DNA of 64,000 bases from NCBI GenBank assembly GCA_032622095.1, contig CP136069.1:102512278-102576277 (forward strand), written 5' to 3'. Position numbers and translations under genes: made by a program. The notes beneath the pieces were generated by a model. The model was not told the DNA's origin, did no database searches, and saw only the letters and a list, made by a program, of their open reading frames with translations. Origin of the DNA: Siphonodentalium dalli. Lineage: Eukaryota; Mollusca; Scaphopoda; Gadilida; Siphonodentaliidae. Of this stretch, positions 21,781 to 35,405 are shown in pieces; within the stretch, counting starts at the first letter, position 1, and each line of letters begins with the position of its first letter.

Positions 21781-24480
21781 ATGAAAAATAAAGAGCGTTT
21801 CTGCGTGATGAGGTATTTTTCGGCCGCGAAAGATTTTATGAACCTAAATATTTCAAATACGTTCAATGCCGTATAGTTACCGTAAGACAAAGCCGCGGCA
21901 GCATGCAAGTGGACCTTTGATGAAACTTCAAAGGGAAAATCAAGGAGAAAGTGACATGTAATCATGTTCACTCAAACAAGAGTTAAGATGTAGCAAATAA
22001 TGTCGATTGCAACACAGTCGACGTCTGGGTGTATTCAGCCTGGTGCACCTGGCGTTTGAGATATACAGACGTGCGCAAAAATAACGGAGATTAACAATTC
22101 CCATTCAAGGGTTTTACTCACTTTTTGTGGCAATATACGTAAACAATACTTTATGGATATATATAACAAAATAAAATGATGCATGGTTTATACAACAATT
22201 GAATAAAGCGTCCACATGGTTTGTTTATGTGGATTTGCAATAGATCGGATATGGATGATTAGAATTGTGCTACATACATATAAAAAAAAAAACATAATAA
22301 TGATAATGAAATTTCTTCAGCTTTTTGACCATTATGTCTACACAACTCATCTTGAGCCCAAAATGTGATGAATCAGTATTCTCCGTTCATATAAGGGATA
22401 GGAGCTTCTTTAAGTTCTGTAACTTGTGCTCCGATCCCTTTATCGCCTCTCATCCTTATTCACCAACTGTATTTTCTTTATTTGTATTTTCTTTATTGAT
22501 TGAGGGATAATAAAATATGTTTAAATCATACACCCAGACGTCAAACCGAGTAATGCCGAATATCTTTCGGTATGCATGGGGGGAGGGGGGGAAGTGGGGT
22601 CTTCAAAATCGAAGATCATATAAATTGCTGACGTCGTAAAATATCGCACATTTCCAGTTTCGGGCGCTCGTAGTTAATTTTCACTGGGCAATGGATATGC
22701 CACATATGGATTGAGAATATTACAGTTGTATTTAATATGCTCATTTGTCCATATAATAGCCACTCGAATAAAACATGGGAATAATTTAATTTACTAATTC
22801 TCGGCTATGGTGTCAAAGTATACCACATTAGAACAAAATATCGGTAAGCTCCTCCCACAGCCAACCAATTAAAGCAGAGAATAAAATCTCACTAAATAAT
22901 CCGGGATTATTGACAGGTTTATGTCGACGTGATGGCATGCGCGCGGGAACGATGCATCGGTATTTTTATGTTTAACAACAAAGTCCCATTAAAATTGTTA
23001 GATCGTTGAAACAGTGGGGTTAAATATAAATGTGATTCGTCATAATGACCACAAAGCCGATGTTATGTACGAATTTAAATTTCCTTTAATTAAAAATACT
23101 AACCTTCGTATATTTCTACTATAAAATACTTGTTTTAAACTTGAAAAAAAGACGATACAAACCAGAAATCTATCCCCGGTGTACATGCCGTTCGGCCGCA
23201 GTGTACTTGACGTTCGGGAGACAACAGTTTAATTCTATCTGAGATAAATTTATTTCACTATCGAGTGTCACTATTTAATTAATAGATAAGAATGACGGCT
23301 TTTGTTGTCAATTTGGATACATTTGTAAAAATTACTACTTTGAGCTAGATTATTCTCATTTCTATTTTTATCACCCTATAGGAGTGTTTCAAATCACTTT
23401 AAGACTAATTTAGAGGACAATTAATTGTGTTTATACAATGTTTTGTCATAAGAACACTGTATTTAGCGGACAGTATATGATTGTGTTTACAATACATTTT
23501 TCCATGCACGTGCGCCATCTCATCAAGGAAGTCCTTGTATTCCCCCACACAAGGATTAATTGAAGTGATAATGAAAGTCAAGATAGAATTCAATATGATT
23601 TTTTTTATAAATACGAATAAAATAACCCATACAAATCCCAACCAAGAATTATTATATGACCGTCCACATGAGACAAGTCGTCCCAAACACAAAATCACTG
23701 TCGGGGCGAGTTATCTCCCGTCTAGTTGCTCCGTTTCCTTCGTGGACACATGCATTCGAATGCTGGTAGCTGGTGACGGATTATTACCTGTACGTTTATC
23801 TGGATGCGATAGTCATAGCACTGGCTTACAAACATGACGTTATGGCGTCGTAATTTAAGTCCATCGGTCAACCATCGGTTATTTTGAACGTCGCCATCGG
23901 TCGACCGATGTACGCCATCGGTCAAATGATGTACACCATCGGTCGAACCATCGGTCGTTTTTCACGTCGGTCGCATCGGTCGACCGATGATTTAACCGAT
24001 GTACATCGGTTATCGGTCGGTATCGGTTTTTGTATTTCGCTACGGTCCCTTAAACTACCATGAACTGTGAGGCGAAACATTAGTTCGTGTGTTGCATGTC
24101 CGATATTATTATTTTTGGCCCGACACTTGGATGTTGGATAAGCAGAACACCCAAACTTTAAAGACGCAAATCATTGGGGTTTGCCTTGCGGTGCAGTGGC
24201 CGATAAATCCTTCAGATGGATCTGTTTAATGATGTGTGTACCTTTAAAGATATTCAACAACCGACTTGTATATTATCAATACATATTTTCACTCCTATGT
24301 GGTTATCCAATATGTTGCTTTCTTTGTTGTATTGCTTGCAGTTGTGGCCATTTTGACAGCCATTTCATGGCCACGATTGTAAGATTTTCTGTGCGTGTCA
24401 CTCTATATATTCGCTTCCGTACTATAATTTAACACAAACTGGTATAGCGGCGTAATTCCGATGCCACAATATATTGTATA

Positions 24481-24782
24481 ATGTATATAGGAGGTACGGC
24501 ACAGCAGCAATGTTATATATTTTATGCCTCCGAAACATGGCGAGCATTGCTCTTAGAACATGCTTGGGACTACACAACACACCAGGTGCCTATTTTTAGA
24601 AGCAAATTTGATTTTTGAGACTATCTCAAAAAAATTGCATTGTCTCAAAAATCAAATTTGCTTCTAAAAATAGGCGCCTGGTGTGTTGTGTAGTCCCAAG
24701 CATGTTCTAAGAGCAATGCTCGCCATGTTTCGGAGGCATAAAATATATAACATTGCTGCTGTGCCGTACCTCCTATATACAT
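24481..24782. repeat. Near-perfect 141-bp inverted repeat made of two SINE bodies
   Basis: Positions 24481-24621 and 24642-24782 are reverse complements with, by eye, one or two differences (for example GGTGCC against GGCGCC), separated by 20 bp. Each arm is the 3-prime body of the SINE described next, without the tRNA-like head. The ORFs predicted on both strands across 24645-25308 are repeated copies of this element and not genes. Confidence 0.85.
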
Positions 24783-24832
24783 ATATAGAGACCTTAAAAT
24801 GTGAATATAGTGTCCTAAGTGCGACATCCGAA

Positions 24833-25110
24833 TACAGCGGCCATTCGAGCTTCCTTTTTTGGGGTTGCTTCGGTGGCCGTGTGGTATTGACGTCGGACTT
24901 TGAGTCGCAAGGCGCGCTCGCCATCGGGCCGGGGTTCGTATCCCACCTAATCTCAAAAAATTTGCATTGTCTCAAAAATCAAATTTGCTTCTAAAAATAG
25001 GCGCCTGGTGTGTTGTGTAGTCCCAAGCATGTTCTAAGAGCAATGCTCGCCATGTTTCGGAGGCATAAAATATATAACATTGCTGCTGTGCCGTACCTCC
25101 TATATACATA
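24833..25110 (+). mobile_element. tRNA-headed SINE, copy 1
   Basis: A RNA polymerase III promoter is visible: A box TGGCCGTGTGG (24874-24884) and B box GGTTCGTATCC (24933-24943), 48 bp apart, in a tRNA-like head. The head is followed by a body with AATCTCAAAAAATTTGCATT, TAGGCGCCTGGTGTG, GCATGTTCTAAGAGCAATG and CCGTACCTCCTATATAC, and a TA-rich tail (25098-25120). A second copy follows head to tail, and an inverted one is at 57580-57850. The head is not a functional tRNA gene. Confidence 0.8.
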
Positions 25111-25154
25111 TATATATATAGAGACCTTAAAATGTGAATATAGTGTCCTAAGTG

Positions 25155-25330
25155 CGACGACAGAATACAGCGGCCATTCGAGCTTCCTTTTTTGGGGTTG
25201 CTTTGGTGGCCGTGTGGTATTGATGCCGCACTTTGAGTCGCAAGGCGTGCTCGCCGTCGGGCCGGGGTTCGTATCCCACCCAATCTCAAAAAATTTGCAT
25301 TGTCTCAAAAGTCAAATTTGCTATCGTATA
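25155..25330 (+). mobile_element. tRNA-headed SINE, copy 2 (3-prime truncated)
   Basis: The same head recurs with A box TGGCCGTGTGG at 25207-25217 and B box GGTTCGTATCC at 25266-25276. The body stops after CAAATTTGCTA near 25324, so this copy lacks most of its 3-prime end. The preceding linker (GAGACCTTAAAATGTGAATA through GCTTCC) also matches copy 1, which suggests a tandem duplication of a unit of about 320-330 bp and not two independent insertions. Confidence 0.75.
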
Positions 25331-25533
25331 ATGACTTGTTTCGAGAACTGATGTAGTATAGACAACCATGTTGGACGCCATCTTAGATAACAAAGTTTCC
25401 CCACAGCGGATTTTTGCCGATTTTGGATATGTTGTTCCTGAGACTTTTCCGCGTCGAATAACACCAAAATCAGCTTGTATCCAATTTATTCCGGGGTTGA
25501 TCCCCAAATTCTGCTTCAACGACCACACTATTA

Positions 25534-28375
25534 CTCAACAGTGTCACTTTAGAAACTTTAACCCTGGACCATTATGTTCCTTGTAAAAAGTTACCCCTGT
25601 TAGACCCCATTGAAGACATCTAGATGGTCCCCTGTCAATTTCTATAGAACACAGACATTCACAAATATAGATATAAATTTTTTAAAAGCTTCAATTGAAA
25701 ACTCATTACTTTATTCACAATGGTAATGTATACATTTAATACTATCTACAAACCTTAACAAGGCCTAATTTACATCACTTACATGACCTTAAAGGAATTA
25801 GTCTGTCAAAAAAAAATTTTATTGTCATAATACTAATAATATATGTCTAACAGACCCATTTCTCCAAGAAAATTCAAAATCGAGCAGATAGTATTTTTAT
25901 TATTATGATATTTAAAAAATCGCGGAAATATCCGAAGTCAGTCACGTGAGTGCGATCACATGACCACAACGCGGTCACATGACCGATCATCTGCATCGAC
26001 GCTTGCCGATGACAGCGGTGGGTGGAGCTTGAAATAATTCCGCCAATCGCGTAACGAGTTGATAAATTACGCTGGTTAATTACGGTTACCTAAGCCTTTA
26101 CGATAAATAGCGATTACGGAATAAAACTGTTTGAATGTACTGAATTATGAACTGGATTTGCTAGAATGTTGGATTATATAACGAATAATGATGGCTAAAA
26201 TGCACTTTGAGGCGATAAAATTGTTTGAAATGAGATTAATTTATGCAGAAATGCAATGAGCGAGCGGAATTTCGTGCAAAACTAATTTAACTGTTTCTGA
26301 AAGAATACAAGTTACGCCATATACCGGTACTTCATTCTTCGTTGTATGGTTTACACACTAGTGTCATCCCGTTGTGCGCTATATGCATACAATTAAATAC
26401 AAATGGGGTGTGATTAAAAAGGTGGTGGTTATTGTACTAGTACATGTATCATGATGGCTTATATTCGTCATAATAATGTTCCTGTCTGTTTCTTCACACG
26501 AAACATTTTGTGTGGAGAAGTGCACGACTGTGAACAGCTTGCTAAAATCCTTCAAGTCAGGATCGATAAGTGAGTAAACAAAATAATTCACTCGAATACA
26601 CAACAGACTGTTGAAACTTGAAACTACAATAATTATTAGTTAGGCTGCAGTTTGGCATAACGACATTTTTTTTAATTGAAGGCTAGCCTGGCATTGTTTT
26701 TCAGTTTGTGTTTGTTGTTCGTTTTATTTTACGTTTTGATGGCACATATTGACTTTCTAGAGAGGATTTTTTTGAATTTGTTAGCATAGAAAAAATCCAA
26801 TGATTGCCTCTAATAAAGAGCGTCCATGTTTTCGTCACGGTGTAGACAATAAAGAGCGTTCTCAATGATGAACGTGCTCTATTTCGATATGTCATGGGTG
26901 ATTTTGTATGTGGTATTGTGACAATAAAATATAAAGAGCGTCCATGCTTCCGTCTCCCAAAAGCGGTAGACAATAAAGAGCGTTCTAAATTACGCACTGT
27001 GTTGTCTTTTTGGAGGTACTAAATAATGGATCACTAGCCCGCCCACAACTGAACACACTACATCTACTAGGCATCTTGGAATATGTGGGGATGACAGATA
27101 CTCGGGATATTTATATCGAAAGTAAAACAACAAACAAACACAAAACAAAAGCACCTAAATAGAGTTAACATTATTCAGCCCAGTGTTTATATTAATTTGA
27201 TAGCTTCTTATATATGTATGACCAGAGAGATAATGTTCTTTCTATTCACTTTGTGGCATTTTAGAGTGCAATCAAGTTCGCGACTGACACTGATGAATAG
27301 TCGCTGAGTGATTACAAATCACTGAGTGAATACGAGAGACAATCAAAGCACTAATTACTGCCATCTATTCACCAAAGCAGACACGTGCCAGCATGTTATT
27401 AATGGCTACAAAAACAACAACCATTCTAGGCGCTATTAATTACTTTATTCACATAGTTATTGTCTTCTATTCCAGATAAAAGGCCAAAGCGTAACGTAAT
27501 CTATACACCACATGCGCACATACGACTCCGCATTTTAGTATCGGCTGACTTACGATTACGTCATCGTAGTCAGCATAATAAACTTCGGCTCCGAATCTGT
27601 GTTTTTAATTTGCTCCCCACAAGTACGTCACTCATAGTTTAGTCACAGAAATCTCCAAATACCGGTGGTGGTATTATTTATTTATTTTACGGGTTATTTA
27701 TTATGCGATCCGAATGGGACTTGGATCATTTTAATCACAACAGGGAGGGCTTTCCGATTGCGTTTTGTAGTTTCTAGACCGAATAAATACTTTAAGTTGA
27801 TTATTGACTTGCCGCCACAATTTTATTATGCATGTGGGCTGCCCACTCATGCTTTTAACATCACCAGCCTCGATTATTTAATATTGGCAGACACAATAAA
27901 CTCCAGCTCAGAATCGGAGGTATAATTTATTTATTTTTCGGCTTATTTATTACGTGATATTTATGGAAACTGGTCATTGTGTTCAGAATTTGGAGGGCTT
28001 TCCGTTAATGCTTTAATAATAGTTGTATTCTTATGCACAATCTTGATAATCCCATTCAGTAAAAAGATCCCTTTCAGTTAATAATATACATTGGAATCGT
28101 ATTTTCTTCTTTTGCTCGGATATAATGTATGCCTTTAATCTCTCCTTTCGTATTTGTATTAATATTAATCAGTTGCCAAATCCATGGAAGGTGGGGGGGG
28201 GGGGGGGGGGGGGTAATTAAATATAAAGCCTTGATATCAAGTTTTAAGTTCAGTATGTTTTGCCATTTAGAAAATACAATCATTTGAGAGGAATAGAATC
28301 TTTTATTTTCTCATGCTGATAGTAAATAGGATATATTAAATTATAGAATAGCAGTGCTACATATATATGCACTGA
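25534..28375 (+). other. Unassigned AT-rich DNA with short repeats
   Basis: No gene is supported. The first 80 bp continue tandem repeat U. The motif AAAGAGCG occurs at 26815, 26851, 26933 and 26975. Two diverged direct copies of about 200-250 bp are seen at 27575-27770 and 27890-28015, sharing TTATTTATTTT-CGG-TTATTTATTA, GGAGGGCTTTCCG and AATAAACT-C-GCTC-GAATC. A G run of more than 15 bases is at about 28195-28213. The small ORFs (26379-26997, 27460-27925) have no recognisable domain. Confidence 0.45.
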
Positions 28376-30271
28376 TAGTTAGGGAGCCCGCATATGTTCC
28401 ATTTACACTTTTGCGTACAAAAGGTTTGACCCCCTAAAGTTGGTACCAATAATGGAACATTCTGAAAAACCGATTTCTTAAGTTGCGCATTCCTGGGGTT
28501 TGGGCCGCTGAACCCCAAAAAGTGCCAAAAATCACTTCTATTTACACTTCCGCGTACATCGATGAATTTTGGTTTGATGATACTCCTAAGTGTACTGATT
28601 AAGAAAACACAACTTAAGAAAGGGATTTTCCTGGGGTTTTCAGATAAGAAAGGGGGTCCCATGCTGAACCCCAAAACGTGATTTTTCACTTTTTTTTATA
28701 CTTTCGCGTACATCCATAATTTTTGGTCTCAAAGTACTTTCATATATACTAATTATAAAAACACAACTTAAGAAGCAACTTTTCCTGGGGTTTTAAGATA
28801 AGAAGGGGGTCATCGGGTCACCCCTCAAAACGTAAAAAATCACTTTTATTTACATGAATGCATTCGTCCAACGTGTGTACACCCCTGGAACGTTGCACTG
28901 TTACAACCAATACATCCCTAAATCGATACGATCAACTTAAGAAATATATATTCATGTCATTTTCTGATAAGAACGAGACTTGTTACCCCCCCCCCCCCCC
29001 CCCCCCCCCCCACAACCCGATCCATTTTCTAGAACTATAAGTGAGCCAGTTTTATGAAAATTATAGCGGGAAAATCTAGTAAAATGTATACAAATGTATA
29101 TATTTTCGTAAGGCTAAGACATAATGACACTTTTTTGGGCCAAAATTGAAACTCACCATCCAAAATGGCTGCCAAAATGGCCGCCGGAAGTAGAAAATGA
29201 CATTTGTTCACAAATATCTTCTAGATCAGTTCATGCTGTTTGGAACTGGTTGAGTAATGCAACTTTATTTTGTGTTTTGTATATTAAATGATCATTGGAG
29301 CAATTAAATATGCAATTATTGGGGTCCTAACCCCTTCCGATCCCTCAAAAATTTGATTGTACAGAACGCAGTTCAAAATAAAAAAAAAATCACAATTGGG
29401 ATTCTAGTCATATTTCAACAAGAAATGAAAAGAACATTGTAATGTAAGTGAGGCATATCATTACCTATGCATATTCCAAATCTCAGGAACCATAAATCTT
29501 ACTTTGGCTCAAAATGGCTGCGAAAATGGCCGCCAAAATATGGAAAATGGTAACTATTGCCCCAGGGTGTCCTGCAATCGCTTACAAGTTGTGGTTGGTG
29601 TACACAATTTGCTAATCTGTTTTCTATACATTGCATACTAACATGTCTGATGCACCATGGATCATTTTTACTATTGTCACCACTGACATCACCAGAAATA
29701 TTGGATTTTTCTCTCACAAACTTTACATAAATATCGGCAAAAATTCACTTTTCAGGGTTCGACCATTTGTTCAAGTAAAATGTAACTATCTATGTATTGA
29801 AAGGTGTTTATTGTTTTGGTCTATCTTAAATGTGTCACACTACGGTGTTTATAGACTAAATTGCTCAAGATGGCTTCCAAAATGGCAACCAAATTTGTAA
29901 AAACTTAAAAGTTAACATATCCCGAACATTATTCTCTGCATTATCCGAAAAGGGTGGCAAATTATGACTCACTTGGTTACTGTACGTGTTAGTTACAATG
30001 TAATTAACTGACGACTACGATCTATTATGTTTGTCCCAGTTCAGTATGGGGCATGACAAATTCATTTTAAAGTTTGCAGCATCGAATTTTGCGGAGAACC
30101 TCTTTTGTGATTCTGGCCATATTATTGAAAGGGAATGGGCAGAACTTTGAGACGGAACTGAGATGAACCATGATATGTGAGTATTCTGGCCCATTATGAT
30201 AACAAATTATCAACTGGATACAGGGTGGAAACCAAGATGGCAGCCAGGGAGTTTAATACTCTATGATCATA
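28376..30271 (+). repeat. Left arm of the fold-back element
   Basis: This arm is the reverse complement of about 32595-34448. Shared landmarks include TTCCATTTACACTTTTGCG, CCTGGGGTTTGGGCCGCTGA, repeat A with CTTCTAGATCAGTTCATGC, AAATATGGAAAATGGTAA, CATGTCTGATGCACCATGG and, at the inner end, ATACAGGGTGGAAACCAAG. Differences are mostly small substitutions and indels. A long C run sits at 28986-29011; the matching place in the right arm has a shorter G run (33811-33821). Confidence 0.85.
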
Positions 30272-32594
30272 GATGAGGATAATAGGTATACACGGAGTTA
30301 TTGTATGGTCATGAATGATGTGTGGATATAAAGGGAGTGCCCTGTTGGTAACGGTGGGACGTATATTTATATATGTTGTGGATGTGTTATCATTGGTGGT
30401 ATATGGGGAGTAGATTTATTATCATGGATGGCGTGTATGAGTATGTCAAGTATGGAACTTATGAGTGGTCGTATGTGCGGATATTGGTATATCTGGAAGG
30501 GATATCACCATTGGTGATGTGCATATGTATACCTGGATTGACTCTATGGGCATGTGTATGGCGAATATGTATGCATGTAGTGGCTGTATGGTCCATGGTG
30601 AGGTGAATATGTATACAATGAGTGACTGTATGATCGTGAATATGTATACATAGAGTGACTATATGGTCATGTGTCGGGTGTAGGTGTATACCTGGTGTTC
30701 ATGCATGGTGACTCGTGGCTGTATCGTCATTTGTGGTACGTACGGGTATAACCAAGTATGGCTGTATGCTCAGGTGTACTAGTACATGTACGTGTATAAA
30801 GTGGGTGACTGTGTTGTCATTTGTGTGGTGTTTATGTACATATGTAGTGACTGGGTAATGGGTGGGTTGTACATGTGTACCTTGGGCGGCTATCGCTTTC
30901 CACAATAACTCAAGGATATGTTAATCAATAGAGATGTCATGTCATATCGTGGAAAGCGATAGCCACCCATTATCACACAGTCATTACATATATACATAAA
31001 CACCACAGACATAACAATATAGTGACCTACTGTATACATGTACACCTGACCCATGACCACGGATGACCATACAGTCACGCGTCACAATGCAGGCACACCG
31101 GCTATACTCCTAAACATGACCCATAACCATATAGTCACTCCTTGTATACCCATTCATCTCACCATTGTCCATAAGGTCATCATCCCTGTATACATATTCT
31201 CCAAACGCATGGTCAAATATACAATCAATATATACATCAACACCACAACAATGACCATAAAGTCACTCCGGTATACATATGCACATCACCAATGGCCATA
31301 TAGCCACTCGCTCCATACACATACCCTTACCCATGTTACCTGGTATACTCCTTCACCTGACCTATGGCCATATAGTCACCCGTGTGTATCTATTCAAAAT
31401 ATTCATACACGATCATGGTCAATCCTTGTATACATATTCACTTCAACATTGGCCATGTCAATCCCTGTATCCCTATGTGTCACACCATAGCCGAATAGCC
31501 ACTCAAGATATACTAATAGTCACTCCATGTATGCATATGCACCTCATCCATGGCCATATAGCCACTCGCTATATACACATATCCCTCGCCCATGACAATA
31601 AAGCAACACGTGTGTGTACTGGTATAACCTACACATGACGATACCGACACGAGTCACCAAACAGGAACACCAGGTACATGTATACTCATACGCCTGTCAC
31701 CCCCTGTATATATGTTCATTACATTTATGATCATACAGTCACTACATGTATACCTACATGTAATCATTTCACCATTAACCACACGGTCACTACCTGTATA
31801 CCTATTCGACACTCATAGTCATATAACCACTCGATATACATATGCAGCCCACCCTAGACCATAAATTCACTCCAGGTATACATGTAAACCTCACTAATGG
31901 CCATTCAGCCCTTCCATATATACAAACAACCCGCACATACGACCACTCAAACAATCCATACTTGCGTATACACCTCACACATGACGATTCAGCAATTCAC
32001 TGTATAATCATACACGCCATCCATGATAATACAGCTACGCCGTATACACCCACCAATGATAATACATCCACGAGATATATAAATATACATCCCACCCGAT
32101 ACCACAAGGACACTCTCTATGTACCTACACGCTCGATAATGTCCACTCCACTCGATAAACTCCAGGTATTCATATTCAATCATGACCGTACAGTCATTCC
32201 ATGTATACCTATACACATTACCCGTAACCATAAAATCACTACCTATTTATCCACACACCCCATCCATGATCATACATACAACGCATGTACATCCCACCCA
32301 TGACCTTACAGTCACTCCATATATACATAATCAACACATAGATGACCATGTAGCTATATCCATACACCACACAAATGACCATACAGACACACCGGGTGCA
32401 CCCGTACTGGATATACACAATCATACACCATACAGTCACTCCATGCATACCGATTCACCTCACACCTGACCATGACCTCTCCCTGTATACCTAGATGCAT
32501 CTTACCATGGACAACCCACTCATAACCATATAGTCACTCAGTATATACCTACTCACATCAGTCATGACATACAATAACTCCCTGTATACCTATT
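30272..32594. repeat. Inverted minisatellite core of the fold-back element
   Basis: The left part (30272-30885) consists of diverged units of about 40-50 bp reading GTATACATGGAGTGACTGTA followed by TGGTCATG. The right part (30970-32594) has the same unit in reverse complement (CATGACCATATAGTCACTC with TGTATAC). The two halves point away from each other around a hairpin at 30888-30964 and are unequal in length (about 0.6 and 1.6 kb). ORFs of up to 153 codons here (31053-31490, 31279-31638, 31842-32303 and others) are repeat-derived, rich in Thr, His and Ile, and not genes. Confidence 0.82.
30888..30964. repeat. Central hairpin of the fold-back element
   Basis: GGCTATCGCTTTCCAC (30888-30903) is perfectly complementary to 30949-30964, with a 45-bp loop. 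It is placed exactly where the minisatellite switches orientation. Confidence 0.88.
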
Positions 32595-34374
32595 CACCTC
32601 ACATATGATCACAGAGTAACTCGCTGGCTATGATCTTGGCATCCACACTGTATCCTGTTGACATTTTTTTTATCATAATGAACATAATAGCCAAAGATTA
32701 TGGTCTGTCTCAAAGTTCTGCCCATTTCCTTTCAATAAATATGGCCAAAATCACAAAAGAGGTTCTCGGCAAAATTACAAACTTTAAAATGAATTTGTCA
32801 TGCCCCATACGGAAATGGGACAACTGGGAATAGAACATGTAGTTGTCAGTTAATTAACTAACATGTATAATAACCAACTGAGTCACAATTTGCTACATTT
32901 TCGGATAATGCAGAGAATGTTCGGGATATATGTAAAAAATTAGAATTTTACATTTTGGAAGCCATCTTGATCTATAAACACTGTAGTGTGACACATTTAA
33001 GATAGACCAAAACAATAAACACCTTTCAATCCAAAGATAGTTATATTTTACCAGAAAAAATGGTCCAAACCTGAAAACTGAATTTTTGCCAATATTTATG
33101 TCAAGCTTTTTAGAGAAAAGTCCAATATTTTTGACGATGTCAGTGGTGAAGATAGTAACAATTAACCATGGTGCATCAGACATGTTAGTATTCAATGTAT
33201 AGAATGCAGAATAGCCCATTTTATACATCAACACAACTTGTAAGCGATTGCAAGACATGCTGGTGTAATATTTACCATTTTCCATATTTGGCGGCCATAT
33301 TGGCAGCCATTTTGAGCCAAAGTAAGACTTTTGGTTCCAGTGATTTGGAATATTCATAGATAATGATATGCCTCACTTACATTACAAAGTTCTGTTCATT
33401 TCATGTTGAAATATGAATAGAATCCCAATTGTAATTTTTTGTGAAATTTTATACCGCATTCTGTACAATCGAATATTTGAGGGATCGGAAGGGGTTAGGA
33501 CCCCAATAATTGCATATTTAATTGCTCCAATGATCAGTTAATATACAAAACACAAAATAAAGTTGCATTACTCAACCAGTTCCAAACAGCATGAATTGAT
33601 CTAGAAGATATTTGTGAACAAATGTCATATTTTCAACTTCCGGCGGCCATTTTGGTGGCCATCTTGGATGGTGAGTTTCAATTTTGGCCCAAAAAAGTGT
33701 CATTATGTCTTAGCTTCACGAAAATATATACATTTGTATACATTTTACTAGATTTTCCGCTATAATTTTCATAAAACTGGCTCACTTATAGTTCTAGAAA
33801 ATGGATCGGGTTGGGGGGGGTGGGTAACAGGTCTCGTTCTTATCAGAAAACGACATGAATATATATTTCTTAAGTTGATCGTATCGATTTAGGGATGTAT
33901 TTGTTGTAATAGTGCAACGTTCCAGGGGTGTACGCACATACACACACGTTGGACGAATGCATTCATGTAAATAAAAGTGATTTTTTACGTTTTGGGGGTG
34001 ACCCGATGACCCCCTTCTTATCTTAAAACCCCAGGAAAAGTTGCTTCTTAAGTTGTGTTTTTATAATTAGTATATATGAAAGTACTTTGAGACCAAAAAT
34101 TATGGATGTACGCGAAAGAGTAAAAAAAAGTGAAAAATCACGTTTTGGGGTTCAGCATGGGACCCCCTTTCTTATGTGAAAACCCCAGGAAAATCCCTTT
34201 CTTAAGTTGTGTTTTCTTTATCAGTACACTTTATAGGAGTATCATCAAACCAAAATTCATCGATGTACGCGGAAGTGTAAATAGAAGTGATTTTTGGCAC
34301 TTTTTGGGGTTCAGCGGCCCCTAAACCCCAGGAATGCGCAACTTAAGAAATCGGTTTTTCAGAATGTTCCATAA

Positions 34375-35405
<1,031 letters not shown>

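Larger units (their letters stand above)
19259..24049. mobile_element. 4.8-kb element with GGG ends and TTA duplications (PIF/Harbinger-like?)
   Basis: The left end GGGACCGTCGCGAAATGCAA and the right end, complementary to it over about 45 bp with few differences, are flanked by TTA (19256-19258, 24050-24052). Both subterminal regions are crowded with ATCGGT/ACCGAT motifs (19280-19590 and 23860-24020). GGG-type ends and TWA duplications are typical of PIF/Harbinger, but I saw no matching transposase. The one protein remnant inside is FLYWCH-like (20595-20747), which is more often seen with MULE-type proteins, so the class is unsettled. Confidence 0.75.
17618..25530. mobile_element. 7.9-kb TIR element, TAG/3-bp family, carrying other insertions
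   Basis: The ends TAGTGTGGTCGTTG and CAACGACCACACTA are inverted repeats, and the arms remain recognisable inward for about 170 bp (17618-17790 versus 25360-25530), including AACATATCCAAAATC, TCAGCAAAAATCCGC and CAAGATGGCGTCC on the left and their complements on the right. The flanking duplication is TTA (17615-17617, 25531-25533). The outside sequence on the two sides rejoins into one tandem repeat U unit, which supports insertion. The interior holds the GGG/TTA element at 19259-24049 and a SINE cluster at 24481-25320. No transposase ORF was seen. Confidence 0.82.

Noticed and set aside
24862-24950. A tRNA gene on the + strand
   Set aside because: A and B boxes are present, but the head lacks a proper acceptor stem and is followed by the SINE body. 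Three copies with the same body show it is a SINE promoter.
24645-25351. Five ORFs of 103-113 codons on both strands, some overlapping in different frames
   Set aside because: They are the SINE and its tandem copy. Identical peptides arise because the DNA is duplicated.
31053-32469. Long ORFs of 95-153 codons on the + strand
   Set aside because: They are translations of the minisatellite in the fold-back core. Several frames and both strands are open at once and the peptides are Thr/His/Ile repeats.
30272-32594. CRISPR-like array
   Set aside because: The units are diverged, switch orientation at a hairpin and lie within a eukaryotic fold-back element. There are no unique spacers and no associated genes.
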